A stretch of 64,000 nt of DNA from Neurospora crassa OR74A (taxonomy: Eukaryota; Ascomycota; Sordariomycetes; Sordariales; Sordariaceae): the NCBI RefSeq assembly GCF_000182925.2, contig NC_026501.1, positions 5,931,917-5,995,916 of the forward strand, read 5' to 3'. Below are positions 38,521 to 51,632 of the stretch, piece by piece. Position numbers and translations under genes: made by a program. The stretch's first letter is position 1, and the number at the start of each line of letters is the position of its first letter. Under the pieces are notes generated by a model. It had not been told where the DNA came from. It saw only the letters and a program-made list of their open reading frames with translations, and did not search any database.

Positions 38521-40186
38521 TCCAAATCTCTAAACGTATTTTAGAGTTCGGTAAATATTTAGGAAATAAAAGCGGGCGGTAATATAATAATATTTAGAAA
38601 CGCTTCAATAAGCTCTCTATTCTCCTTAAACTTCTTCAACCGTAAATATTCCATTAAGAATATTATACTATAAATAAATATCTTACTAATTCCAACCTCA
38701 CTCGTAAATAGCGCCCTATAAAATAGTGATCGTAATATAATATAAATTACAAACGCGTTTACTAATAGTTAATATAGGCTGGGTTTTATTCTAATTAATA
38801 TAATAGTAGGGGGATTCTAATTGGAGTAAAGTAGATTCACCTACAATTTGATAGGGAAGAAGACTCCGCTTATTTTTACTAATAATAACTTAATTCGCCT
38901 AATTATACTTTTCTTAAAATAGTTCATAGTTGAATTTAGGAGGATTATCTTCCTCTATTACTCTTAAAATATCTATAGGCTTCGTAAGCGCTTATATACT
39001 ATAAATAATTAGATTACTATTTATATAAATATAATTAAGAAGGTAATTATAATAAATAAGGCTTTTAATCTACGTATTACCCTATATTTCGGATTGGACT
39101 AAGTTCCGAATCTCCTCCTAGGAGGCCTTAGAATCCTAAGTCAATTATATTACACAATCGATTATACTGGATACTATTGTAATATATTAATTTGTTACAT
39201 TGTTTTTAAGGTAGAAAAGGGGAAAGTCTTTGTTATTAATTTATATAATAGTAAATTATAGGGTACGCTACTACGTAGAGAGCCTCTTAATATATATATT
39301 TAGATAGTATTTATTTAGGCGCAACGTAGAATTAAGCCTAAAATCCGTATCTACTAGCCTAGTATAAGATAGGGTTGTATTGTTAATATTGGACTAGAGT
39401 GTCTATAATATTACGAAAGCGTATTGTATATATATTCTGGATGCTATTTTACCGATATAGCCGAACTTCTTAAAATTGATAGTACTATTAAGATATATTA
39501 ATTATTTGATTATACGGGTTTATAGTATAATATTCTATAAACCTATAGTTTTAATACTAAATTAGTTATAGGGCAATTGGTTATATATTATTTTTAGAGC
39601 GAGAGTTGTATTTAGGGAAGCGGGGAAGATGAGGGGGCTTAGTACTTCGTTCTTAATATTATAATAAGACTTTATTACCTTAAGGGTAATATTTTTAGAT
39701 TAATAATTATTAAAAATAGTAAAGGCTTAGAATATCCTAAATTAATTGTTAATATAATATCTACTAATTATATACTAATTACTAATAGGAGCTTTAATAT
39801 ATCGGACGGATCCCTAATATTATACCTTAATTGAATACTATTATAGTACGAGGTATAAAATTACAATAAAAGTTTCTTTTAATATTATAATTAATTAATT
39901 GCTAGGTCCTAGGGTAGAGAGGTCGCCCCTCTTTATAATAATGGTATAAGTAGGGAGTTAGTTTTATTCTACTAATTTAATAATTTTAAAAATATAATTG
40001 AATTAGGTATTGTTAAAATTTACTAAGGCCTATTGGAAGAGGGGTTAATATAGTAGGAATATAACGCCCTTCTAATACTCTCTATAAAATTTCTTTAAAT
40101 TAGCTAAAGGATTAAATTAATTAGCTATTATAATTCGTTAGTAAGGATTTATACAAACGGATATAGTAGATAATTAGCTATAGAAT

Positions 40187-40410
40187 AGGGAGTAGGTAGT
40201 CTATACTTTATTCTAATAGGAATAGTAATGTAGGATTAATAATAGGTTGGGGGAGTCGGTAGCCTATATTTTACTTTAATTAAAGTAAATTAATTCGCTT
40301 TAATTAAAATAAAGTATAAGGGGCAGTAATAGGTTAAGGGAGTTAGTAGCTTATATTTTACTCTAATTAGAGTAAATTAATTTATTTTAATTAAAGTAAA
40401 GTATAATAAC
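40187..40410. repeat. 87-bp repeat with palindrome B
   Basis: AATAGGTTGGGGGAGTCGGT at 40241 and its RIP-diverged copy at 40328 are 87 bp apart; each is followed by a palindrome B copy and by TAATTAAAATAAAGTATAA or similar. A partial third copy precedes at about 40187. Confidence 0.6.
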
Positions 40411-41639
40411 CGAGAAATTTATAATTATAGTCTAAATACTAATATATTTAATTTACTATCCTATAGCTAAGAAGTATAATTATATCCTTCCCTTATAATT
40501 CCGAAGTAATAAGGAGCTAGTATATTAATGTTTAATTAGGCATTTAGTACTTCGTTACCTTCTTATAAAAGAAGTCCGAAGGCGAGATCTCTTATAGAAT
40601 TCTTTATATAAATACTAATTCCTCGTCTAATTATACTACAATAGCCTTAAATTTACTATATATATAATTTAAGTTATAATACTTAGTATATTCCGGATAC
40701 CCCGCCTAAATTAATATTATATTACTATTAATCCCGGAAGCGACTAAATACTTACTTATATTTTAATACTAAGAGAAATCGGAATACTATAACCTTTATA
40801 ACTATTAAAATTTCGTTAGGTTTATTACAAACGGTTGGTCGGTAATATTATAATTCTCTACCTTGAATTTAGCCTTACCTTTAACTTCGCTCCTTTTAGC
40901 CTTCGGAGGTATAGTATTTTATTATACTAATAATTTACTCTAATTGTAATTTATTAAACAATTAGGGTTTTACTACGAAAGGGGTTTATTTAAATTATAG
41001 TCGTCTAAACGGCCGGGGTTTAAAAGAAAAGGTTAAGTAGAGGAAGGAGGAAGAGGTTTAATTAAAGAAGGAGAAGATAAGGGAAGGGGGTGATTTAAAT
41101 AATAGACCGCGCTAGCCGAATTAGAACGCCGGGTTAAACTAGGGTAAATCCCTATCTCCAGCTGCTACTCAAATAATAAGGTACCTAATAAATTGGAAGA
41201 CTATTCCGGGTAGGTCCTAGTTTACCTACTACCTACAACCGACTAATAGGTAGTTTTATAATAAATAGCGCCAAAAAAATTGAAATAGTATTAACGATTT
41301 AAAATCGAGTAGGTCTTTATTACTAATTACTAACTAAAAAATTAATTCTAATTAGAGTAAATACTATTACTAGTATACTATACGCTTAATATAATATTTA
41401 GAATTATAGGGCGAACAATTAAATAATTAAGTAATACTAATTAGAATAAACTATAGCGAATTAGGTAAATAGAATATAAAGTTCGCAAGGGATAGGCTAT
41501 ACTTATATAAATAGCGACGGGAAGACCCGCTAGATACGTTAGTACCCTAGGCTATACGAGTAGATTAATTTAAATATATCCTAAGGCGATTATTAATTAA
41601 ATTATTCTATACCCGAATACTATATACCTCCCTTATACA

Positions 41640-42120
41640 ACGAGATCGGTATTACTTTCCTCTCTAGAATTTACAATATTACTAATAATATTTATAACTA
41701 CAATAAGATTATCGTCCTCGAATTTAAAGAGGCCGAAATATTTATAATCCTCTCTATAATCCGGTTATATTTCCTTACTATTAAATTATTCGAATATACT
41801 TATAAATAGGGTGTATAGGCCTTCCTATTGTAGGTTAGGCGTATTAAAGTCGGCGGAATCTAATGGTTTATAACGCTACATTACGAACCCGTTCGTATAA
41901 ATTTTATATATATAATTAATAATATTATTATCTAAGGACGGATTAGTATACTTACCTCTACTAAACCGCCCGAATTCTAATTTAATTACTTTATAAATAA
42001 TTATAGTAAGGGGGCCGATAGTAAATATTTTTGTAAAGGTAAATTTAATATTATACGTAGAATTCTTATTATATTTAATATTAAAGGTAAAAGAGCGATT
42101 AATATACTCTAATATTAAAT
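41640..42120 (+). pseudogene. RIP-decayed coding relic, unknown product
   Basis: Plus-strand frames are coding-like: KIIVLEFKEAEIFIILSI, then LYFLTIKLFEYTYK, a segment with LHYEPVRINFIYIINN, and PIVNIFVKVNLILYVEF. Stops are TAA/TAG. No family recognised; perhaps part of a larger repeat-borne gene. Confidence 0.3.
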
Positions 42121-44689
42121 TAATTTCCTTCTATTTACTACCAATTGTAATACACCGTACCAATCCAAACCTTAGGATAGCTTCGGATAATTTAGGATCT
42201 ATTATATCTATATACAATAACTACGAGAAGTATAGCATTTCGGGCTTATAGTTTGTACTTTTTCTACTATAGAAGAAGAGGAGTAGAAAGTTAACAATCT
42301 TTCGAAGAATACTATAATTACCGAATTTAACTATACGGGTAAGGATAATTAATACTTATACAATATATAGGTATTAATAAATACTATGGAATTATATATT
42401 TATACTATTGCTAGGACTATTTAAATATTTTCTAATATATCCTACTAAAGTAAATATTTTATTATATATAGAATTAAACTATATAGAAAGATAAGAAGGG
42501 CTATTAGCCCGAAAAGCATTTACAATTACTATTTCTATAACTTTCTTACTTAGGAGACTAAAATTTAAGAACCCTCCGTTAATGAAGTTCCGTATTAGGA
42601 AGGCGAGAATCCTAGAATAGAATATATTGTAAAGAAGTTGTAATGCGTAGTAGAACTCAGTTTTTTGCGGCTTAATATTCTTAGCTCTATTAAGGCTATA
42701 AGTATTTTATTTAATAAAGTACTAGAAATATTGAAAAATTAAATTAATAAAATTGAATTTAATATAGAAAAATACTAGGACGGACACTATCCACTCTTTC
42801 CGATCGTATACAGCCTACGCCTCTAACTAAATAAAAATAATTTTATAGATATATAATATTATCTTCTAATTACTATAAACAAGAAAAAACCTATTATTAA
42901 ACTATTCCTAACTTATTCCTAATAGGCCGAAGAACAATTTATTATAGAGACGGTAAACGCCAACTAATTTACCCTTATTCTTATTGATAATAGGGATTTA
43001 AAGAATAAAGCTTTGGGATATTTAATAATATTTAACTTTAAAGAAGGTATACATTAGAAGACTATCCTAATTGCTAATAATTAGGAATAGGGATTGTAAT
43101 TTCTCTATAATAAGTAAATCGATAATAGGATAGAATATACGTAGCGTTGGGGCGAAGGAAGGAATGACCTAGGACTTCTAGAATAGAACAGTAAATTGGA
43201 ATTAGGATAGTCGGAATAGTCCAAAAATATTAGAACTATTTATTAGCAAATAAATTGTAAGGTTGTATATAGTATCCTTTCGACTAATACCGGGGCTCTG
43301 GACGGTATTAAAATAATTATAATTATTATAAATAATAATAAGATTAAGATCGGATATAATACGCTTAAAATTTTACTAAAATCGTTAATTTAATTATAGA
43401 ATATCTACGAACCGAATTAACTATTGCAATAATTATAAACATTTTAATAGTAACACTTATCCTACTATACGAAATACATATACCTAATTTAATTAATATA
43501 TTCTAGATACGCCTCGCTATACTATTAGTACGTATATAAAGACCTATAACTTAAAGAAAGAAATTCAACTTACGGGGAGCGCGAATACTTATAAGAATTA
43601 TAAATATTATATAAATATAAAGTAATATAAATTCAATATAACGAGTATAATATTTATATTTCGGCTATTAAGTACGCCAATAGGACATTAATATTTTAAG
43701 GAGTAAATACAACCGAAGGGTACGCTATTAAAATTATATTATACCCTACTATATAATATTTAAAATCCACCAGGTACTATATAAATCTTTAATATTATAG
43801 GGTACATCGCCCCCTCTAACTATAGAGGAAATATTAAATTTCACAAATAATAAGAATAAATTAAAATCGACAGACTCTTTAACTTTAGCAATTTTAGGGT
43901 TAAAATAATAAAATTCAGAATCTTTATTTTAAAGGCCATTAGGTTTAGTAGGTTCGGACTATCGGAGGCTAAGCTTTTTATTATTTTTAATATTTTTAGG
44001 TCGGCATCGTAATAGAAATATTAATTCCTCCCCAAATATTTAATTAAGAGCCTCTATATTAAATAAACTATTTTTATCCTTAAACTATATAATAACGCCT
44101 TAATAAAGGAGGGCCTCGCGCACATCTTTATTGTATAAGGATATAATAAATTCCTTTATATAGGCTCTAAATAACCGATTATCGCTTTGGGTTACTTTAA
44201 CCTAACTACGAATAAACTACCTAAAGTTTCCCCTCTTAAAATAGAGGCTATACTAATATTATTTAGTATTATAAATTAACAATTTATTAGGGTTATACAA
44301 TTGTATTAGCACTTTAAGAATAGTTAATAAAATATATAAAATAGGGGTAGGAGTCGGGTTCGAGGTATTATAATTCGAAATAGGTATAGAATAGTTAGGA
44401 ACGGGCGTAATTAGAAGTAAGCTCAATTCGAACGTAAGGTCGGGCGAACCAAGTATAAATATAGAACAGTCATTATATAAAGGCGGAAGTAGCGTTTTGT
44501 AAAACGAATATTCTATCGAATTTAATAGATTGATTAAATTGAATATTATACCCTACTACGCTTTACTCTAATCGGAGTCTCGTATTAGAGTCGTCTATTT
44601 AGCGAGTAGTTAGTTGTAACGGTAGGGGTTAATTTACTCTAACCGTAGTAGATAAATTACTCTAACTATAGTAAAATCCCACTAAAAGT

Positions 44690-46600
44690 GTTTGTCACTC
44701 TGCAGCCGACGGCCAAAAAACGCAAAACCCGCTCAGACTTGCTACCGTAAAAACGGGTGGGGTGGGGTGGTTTTGGAGGTTGTGGGTCATTGAGAACTGA
44801 GACTAGCAGGCAGCAGCATTCTGAACTTCCAGATACCCACCCACCTGCTCCTTATTGCCTTGACCTGGTACCACCCGGAAGTTCCTCGAGGGAATCTCAC
44901 CGATGGAAAGTGCCCAGACATTACCTACCTGCTGGCTGGTGATTTTCGAGATTTACTGTTTCTTGTCCCTTTGCCCCTTTTGCGGTCAAGCAATTGCTGA
45001 CATGTCTCGGTATCTCGCCAACGACAGGGCTTGGACATGCAGATGCCACACTCACACATGAACCTCTCTTTTCTTGATTGTTTCGTCCCAGTCAGAGATA
45101 CAGATCTGAATGGCCGAGTCTTCTCAGATCTACGCCTCCCATATGTGCACTTGCACCGTTGCACGCCATCTTGTGATGTGCCGTTACACAACGCATGCTA
45201 TTCAAGCAGACTGTGGCCGTTATTAGACGCTCGTACCCTACTGCCGGGTGGGCTGTGACCCGGAGTGTGGAGGCAAAGGGTAATCCAAGTCACTCCCAGA
45301 GATTAACAACTCTCTACAGACTGTCCACCTTGTCACAAAAGGCGCAGTGAGGAGCTATGAGGACCTAAGATTCGTTGGGACAAAAGCCAAGGGGTTAAAG
45401 GCCTTGCGCGACCGCCAATGGATAAATAAAGTAAAAAAAAGGTACCAAACCGAGAACGTAACTGGAGGTTCTCATACACGGCCTAAAAGAGACCAAAGTC
45501 TTCAGATCTGGTTCTGACCTTTTACCCCTCCATGGTAACCTATACTACTTGGCATCAAAGAGCCCCAACGAGCACAGCATAGCCGCCTTAAGTCGAAATC
45601 AGCTGGCGGTGAGGGCTGGAGGAAACATGGCTTGATTTGGCGTATCGCTGTTCGGAGACATCAAACGTCGAGAACTGGAACTGGACTTGTAAACCTCTGG
45701 AATACAAATCAATCTCTGGCACTTGGACTACCGAGTACAAGTTTCACCCGCATGATTTCTTTGCTCAGCTGAAGAATATAACCTGCGCAATATCCCATTA
45801 AACTGCAATACCATTCAACTAACTGATGGTCCGAAGAGATGTTGCCATGGCTGCTGAAGTGTGACGGATGGTGATGGAGCACGCAGTACGCAGTACCTCG
45901 AGGCCGATCTGTTGGCGGCTTACGAAGCCAACCTCCACAGTCCACTTGTTCGCGGCTGGCTCGCTCCGCCCCGGGGCCTCCAAAAAGCCGCAGATACCAC
46001 CCGGTCATGCAGGGCCAGAGATCCTATTTTCAAGTGTATTGTTCCGGATCGATACTGTTGACTATACTATGCTCGGATCATTTCGAGTCACCCAAGCCTC
46101 CAGGCTCGAGTCTCTCAAGTTCTTTGTGTCTCCAAGCACTACAGTACCCAAGTCTACTACCTAGGTACTACCAGCTACGCTACCTCTGCCTATGTATAGA
46201 GTTGCCTAATTCAGAGACGCCGGGTTGTTCCACGGCCCCCCCGCCATCTACAGCCCTAAAACGAGACGGGATAGAGGAGCTTAAAGACTGGCGGCGATCA
46301 AAGGGTTTCAGAACGCAACTCGAAGCCTCTCACCCCACTCACGGGTGTCAACCAAATGCCAATCTTTTTGGCTCTGGCGCTCTGAGCCGGCACTGAGTGG
46401 CCTCCAGACAATCGCTAAAGTGGAAATTGAGGCCAGCTCAGTCGGGATCCTCATGCCCGCCGTCCGGCTGATTGCCACCCGGACCACCATGCCGTTGCCG
46501 CCGCTAGCTCCTTCTGGCGCTGGTGTTTCTAGCGAACATTGCCCTGGCGCCAGGCCGGCCGGGCCAGCCCCCAACCACAAACTGCAGGTGCAACCATCTC
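44690..46600. other. Left edge of gene island 2, no gene seen
   Basis: Composition is normal from about 44690. Overlapping open frames of 60-130 codons occur on both strands without recognisable domains, consistent codon bias or splice-linked partners. I do not call a gene. Confidence 0.55.
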
Positions 46601-46619
46601 AGCGTGCGACCAGACGGGA

Positions 46620-46982
46620 GCCATCCCATCAGCCATCTGTTGACTCGTCGTTTCCGTTTATCCCATTTCGTGGTTTTACTCACCTTTCTTTCCTTCTTTT
46701 CTCTTTACAATCTCCCGTCTCTTCGCCGTCTTCGATACCGTATCTCCAGCCCGGTGATCCTTTTGTTACTTATCGTGTACATAATTTACCTCTACACTAC
46801 AACCACAAGACACAATACTCTTCAAAAAAAATGAACCAGCATTATCGTCTCTAAAAGTTAATCAATGTCCAACACCTTCGTCCTTTCTTTCCAGTGACTC
46901 TTTTTCTCCCCGTTAGCCCGACATCCTCCCGGCTCGGCTGCCGTAACTATATTCCAGTCCTACATAGAGTGCCGTCCGTACG
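46620..46982 (+). promoter_or_regulatory. Pyrimidine-rich leader of the F-box gene
   Basis: C/T-rich stretch (about 46655-46740, TTTCCTTCTTTTCTCT-type) followed by an A/C-rich segment, as often found around fungal transcription starts. No specific element identified. Confidence 0.35.
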
Positions 46983-49900
46983 ATGGCAACCGTCACCGTC
47001 GACGAGGGCAGACGCTCCTCCATCGAGAAACCCACTATCACGACACCCGGTCACCTTCACTCTTCGGGCCCGACAGCATTTGAACGATTGCCAGACGAGA
47101 TCATCCAGCAGTGCGTCCTCATTCACTAGCTCTGTTAGGCGCAGCCATTTCTCTTTCTGTTTCCCGTGCATCGCATTTGCATTCCTAACCACAGATAGTA
47201 TTGTAGGATCCTTCAAGTTGTCGATGCCAATGGCTTCGCTTCGCTGGTGCTGCTCAACGCGAAATGGAGAAGCGTCGCTCAGCAGGCCCACCTATACGCC
47301 TACCACTTATCCAACTGTCCATCCTACGCCTTGAGCCATCACAATGCCTCGCCTCCAACCGTTAGCGATGATGATCTCCCCAAACTTCGAAAACTGTTCG
47401 CAAAGGAGGTCAAACGGAATCTGTTCGAGGCGTACTTGCGTCCAAGGAAGACCATCATCAGGCTCATATCGAACTCGATCAGCTCCTCATCCGCGCCAGG
47501 CGGAGATGGCATCCAGTTCAGTCCGTCGCCAAAGGGCCACCACCTGCTAGCCTTCAACTCCTCCCGGATACATGTTATTGATGTCAGGCAACGAGACATT
47601 GCCGTTACTAGAGAGTTCAAGATTTTGCGCCGTCCTGCCGCCACATGTATCAACGATGAGGGAACCGTGCTAGCAGTTCTGTTGACCGAGATGCAAATCG
47701 ACATCTACGATCTCAAGTCAACACCTCCAAGACGAACCCAGTCACTGATTTTGGACAACAGCCCTCGTGCGATTGCCCTTTCACCATGCGGTGGAGTTCT
47801 GGCAGCGGCTTACGAGGGTGGCATTGAGGTCTCTTCACTGAATCCCAACGCAACATCAACCGAAAGAAGAGCCGTCAAATGTGATGCGGTCGATTCATTG
47901 ACCTTTTCGTTCGACGGGACACAGATTCTGGGTACTACGGTTCATGCGCCACAGCCCAACACCGTAATTCTGACCGCGCCCTACTACGACCCGGTTAGTT
48001 GTGCGGTGGAGGACGATATCAGTGCGTTATGGACCACCTCAATCCTCTTCCCCAACACGAGTCGCGATTGCAGCCACGCTGTATTGATCCAGAATGGGAA
48101 ACACGAGGAGGCGGGATGGACGTTCACGTACGACCGCAGTTACGAGATCTTCAGGGCTGTGCGCATCGATGATCTACGAAACGGCACAACATACTTCACC
48201 GGGCCAATACCGAACCCTACCTCGCAACCGAAACTGGTACCATGTACTCTACCCGCGGCCTCTTACCATGGCGAGCTCGTATCGGCTGGCTTTCAAGGTA
48301 AGGACGTTTGGATCTACGGCATTCCCGAGGACCTGGATGCAACACCCGAAACGTCCAGCACGGGCAATGAAGGTACCTCGAACCCAAGTGCTCTGAACCG
48401 CCGCAACAGTCAACCGCCACCTCGAAATGGCTCACGCACGCACGAGAATGATCCATCCAGAGTCCCTCAATGGCAAGCGCTCGACAAGTTGCGCAACAAA
48501 CTTATCGCCGGACGCAAAATCGGCCATCTAGAAGGGGTGCATATGGTGAAGTGGGTTGGAGACTTTGAGGATTCGTCGGTGAAGGAACGCATGATTATCG
48601 GTGCTCGAGGAATAACACCCACCAAGCCCATCACGGAGGATGATGGATTTGACTTTGTGGACGGTGGTCGGATCACAGTGATCGACTTCGACTACAGTCT
48701 AGAGAACGGCTCTCCTGTCGAGATTGTTATTGATGTGGGATCCAAAGAGCCTGAGGTACTAGAGGAGGAACACCGAGATATCGAAGCTGAAGTTGCCATT
48801 GTACGGCGGAGAACGGTTATGCAAAACAGAGGGAGTCGTGGCGGTTTGATGCGAGCTGCTACCAGCGCAGGAGCTGTTCCTCTTGTCCCAGCCCTTCCTT
48901 CTGCTTCGTCACTTGCCATTCAGCCTTCAGCGTCATTCCAGGAGGATGACGACCCTCTCATACCTCGTCGTGTTGGAGCACTTTCTGTTCCCCGAATTGA
49001 AGCACCTTTGATAACCGAGGATACCGAGGAATTCGCGTCAATCGAAGAGCAAGAGGCCTTGGAGTCACCATACGCCCATGCCAGCCCGCGATCGGCTCCT
49101 ACTCTCAGGCGTGCTGCCACTGCTGCTGCTGCCAATCGTCGCTTACACCCGCAAGCCGCTGCTGGCGGTCCTGTTCAGTATCGTCGTGCTGATGGCCGAG
49201 CCGAACATCCTCATGAAAGCGACGCCGACAACTGGGTTCCTCCCCCACCTCCATACCAAAAGGAGGACCCTGGAGACTTGCCCGCTTTCCTACGCCATGC
49301 TATTCCGCCTGTTATCCCCGCCACCATGTCCTCGACTCAAACAGACGATTACCTGGATCAAATGCGCAGGCCCAAATCGATGTTGGAGGTACCTCAAGGT
49401 CATACAGCGATACAAGTCCCACAGACAGGATCCTCTATCCCTCCTGTACCGTCCCTCTCTACCATTCCGCCAGTTCCTTCACTACCACAGCCATCGTCGT
49501 CGTCTTTGATACAGTATCATAGTGGCGGCAGTCTCACGCATTTGCCACACCTGATCCCGTACCAAGAACCACAAAGGCCATCTTCCAGCGGCTCCCGATA
49601 TGTGGGAGATGAGAACATTTACGACGTCTCTCCGCCTGATTCACCCAAGATGTCAGGGGTAAACCTATCTACTGGCGGAATTCAGGCGCGTAGCATGAGC
49701 GATAGTGGAATAGTGAGCTCTCTTCAGGTGAACTTAGCGGCCTCAACCTCGGCGTCATCTTCGCAACAGTCACACCTACCATTATCTCTCTTGCAGACAG
49801 ACATTGCACCTCCACAGCAGTCAGGGTTGCCATTTGCTCTATACCCCCACAACCCGTCACCACATATCGGTACTATCATGCCAACAGAGAGTGCAAGCAG

Positions 49901-50873
49901 TCCGGTAGTTAGGCGGCTTTCCAACGCTGGGACATGGCCCTTGGTATCCAACCAGCCAAAAGCCCCAGTGACCGCACCAACTGACTTCATACACTCAGCG
50001 CTTCCTGTAGAAAGGGGCGAATACTATCTGCCAGCCCCTAGCCAGGATCAGTTGAGGCGTCTGAATAGCCGCTCGGGAGCTCCCCGGCGTCTTTCGGGGG
50101 GCTTCCACCCTCCACCCGACTTTCTCGGTGACGACTTCAACAACCGCTCTGCCTATTCCCAGCCTGCATCCCGCCGACCCTCAGCAGTCGAAGACGTGCC
50201 CCTAATAGTCAGCACACCACAGGGTGTCTCAGGGGCCTTCGACCCGCCCGGTCGACACGCTTCCGGTCGTCGGGGCGACCCTCCCCTTCTGGCTCCCGTC
50301 CCACGCCATCCGCGCCCGCAGACGCAATCGGCCGTCATCGGAAACCGTCCAACCGTTGAGCGGCTTGAGACCATCTACAGCGTTGCGAGCAACGGTGCCA
50401 ACTCGAACGCCGCTGGCGCCCATGGTCTCGACATCCCTACGGCAACTAGATCCCTCTCGACATCTACGAACGGCGCCAACCGCGCGACGAGCCTCAACAG
50501 ACGACAGAGCCGAGCAGAGAGGAGCGCGGCTAAGAACATTGCTGATGCCAAGAAGAAGGGATGGATGGGTGGTCGAAGTCGGACCAAGAGTGTCAAGGAG
50601 AAGAAGGAGAAAAAGGTGAAAGGGAAAAAGCAGAAGCCTGGAGATCATCTGGATGATGACGCGAGGAGTACGTGGACGGATGTTACGTCGCATAGCTTTC
50701 TGCCAGGTGGTATGAAATTTGAGAGTAGTGAGCAGGCGGCACAGGCAGCCAGGGAGAGGGCAGAGAGAGCGGGGGCGAGGGAGAATAAGAGAGAGAAGAA
50801 CAAGGGGAAGGGTAAAGGGAAGGAGAAGGAGGAAGGGGAGGAGAAGGGGAATAAGAAGTGTGTTGTTATGTGA
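46983..50873 (+). CDS. F-box protein with propeller-like domain and C-terminal CAAX box
   Basis: Two exons, 46983-47110 and 47207-50873, separated by a 96-nt GT-AG intron; the join completes an F-box at about residues 35-80 (FERLPDEIIQQ then ILQVVDANGFASLVLLNAKW). Total 1264 residues. F-box proteins usually bring substrates to SCF ubiquitin ligases through Skp1. Residues about 130-480 contain repeated beta-strand patterns (HHLLAFNSSRIHVIDV, TVLAVLLTEMQIDIYDL, SPCGGVLAAAYEGGIEV) typical of a WD40-like propeller. The remainder is long, Pro/Ser-rich and probably disordered. The C terminus is Lys/Glu/Gly-rich and ends KKCVVM, a CAAX box whose final Met favours farnesylation; the basic stretch before it would help membrane binding. 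No ortholog name assigned. Confidence 0.85.
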
Positions 50874-51257
50874 CGCGATCACGAAATGATGGAAGTTTGT
50901 GTATTAGGAATGATTGGATTGGGTGGAAGTGGGCTTGGTAGTAGGGATGATGTTCGATATAGATTTGGGCGTTTGACCTACACAGAAGTCATTGTACGAG
51001 CCAAGTGGTAGTTCATGATCACTTAGTTTGTCGGATATAGCATGATTGTCCACAAACTAGAATAACCGATTTAACTCGTCTTTGCAATTCCTAAACTTCG
51101 GTAACAATGTCATCGTCTTTCGAAACATTATCGTTGCCCATTATAACAAGTAATGCTAGTCCTGTAATCCCATAGCTAGTAATACCCATTCGGTCACTCT
51201 GCTTTCGCCTCTCCGTTTCTCTTCGCCGCCCGTGTCATCCTATATCCCCCAAGTCTC
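50874..51257. other. Convergent 3' region
   Basis: Between the F-box gene and the small minus-strand gene; holds both 3' ends. No other feature seen. Confidence 0.5.
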
Positions 51258-51632
51258 TCAACGTCCAAGTCCGCTCCCTCCTTGTCCATCCCCCATCCTC
51301 CTCTCCAAATCCTTCACCTCCTCATTCCAGCCCTCCTCAGCAGCAACACCCTGTTCCTGCGCGCTGGAGCCGGGGGCATGTTCGCTTGCTCCTTTTCCTC
51401 CTCCTCCTCCTCCTTCTTTGGCATCATTGCTACCAGCGGTTGACGCATCTGAGGTGCCCAAAATTTGCGCTTTGGCTTCTGATGAGAGGGGGGCTCCTTG
51501 GTTGGTGTTGGTGATGGAAGACGAGGAGGAGGAGGGGGGGGTTTGGCCTTGAGAGGCGAAAGTCGGGTTGGCGGTTGGAGAGAAGGCGGGGGATTGGATT
51601 GCGCCGTTGCCTGCTGCGCTGTTTGTTGCCAT
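51258..51632 (-). CDS. Small low-complexity protein, hypothetical
   Basis: 124 residues, single exon, in a good start context (ACAAAAATGGCAAC on the minus strand). The N-terminal half is Ala/Ser/Thr/Pro-rich and probably disordered (FSPTANPTFASQGQTPP), with a Gly-rich run near residue 75. The C terminus has a short charged helix EEGWNEEVKDLERRM. Composition fits coding sequence on this strand better than the overlapping longer frame at 51314-52087. No domain recognised; function unknown. Confidence 0.5.
   Translation of the reverse strand: MATNSAAGNGAIQSPAFSPTANPTFASQGQTPPSSSSSSITNTNQGAPLSSEAKAQILGTSDASTAGSNDAKEGGGGGGKGASEHAPGSSAQEQGVAAEEGWNEEVKDLERRMGDGQGGSGLGR

Larger units (their letters stand above)
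28931..44676. repeat. Dispersed 20-bp palindrome B (TTTACTCTAATTAGAGTAAA)
   Basis: Copies of the self-complementary TTTACTCTAATTAGAGTAAA or close variants occur at 36339 (perfect), 36752, 38036, 38812, 40207, 40270 (perfect TTTACTTTAATTAAAGTAAA), 40357 (perfect), 40933, 41345, 44562 and 44633, besides the tandem array at 28931. In the SNF2-like relic the 36339 copy lies in frame and reads YSN-stop-SK, with TAG at a likely former TGG (Trp). Variants with CGGAGT or TTGGAGT suggest an ancestor containing CCGATCGG or CCAATTGG. None noticed in block 1. Confidence 0.65.
26400..44685. repeat. AT-rich RIP-mutated block 2
   Basis: About 18 kb with the same TpA-rich, CpA/TpG-poor composition as block 1 and several decayed coding frames listed separately. 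Strand bias varies locally: 27100-28300 keeps many CA but few TG, whereas 39150-39650 keeps TG but few CA. Stretches without anything I can name include 30800-33050, 33400-34250, 38850-40180 and 42150-44550. A small patch around 37110-37180 is less mutated. Confidence 0.92.

Noticed and set aside
26400-44685. Block 2 as a centromere
   Set aside because: Size and AT content would fit a small regional centromere, but nothing in the sequence distinguishes it from other RIP blocks; needs CenH3 data.
46345-46854. 169-codon plus-strand frame before the F-box gene
   Set aside because: Lies in the promoter/leader, low-complexity, with several competing frames.
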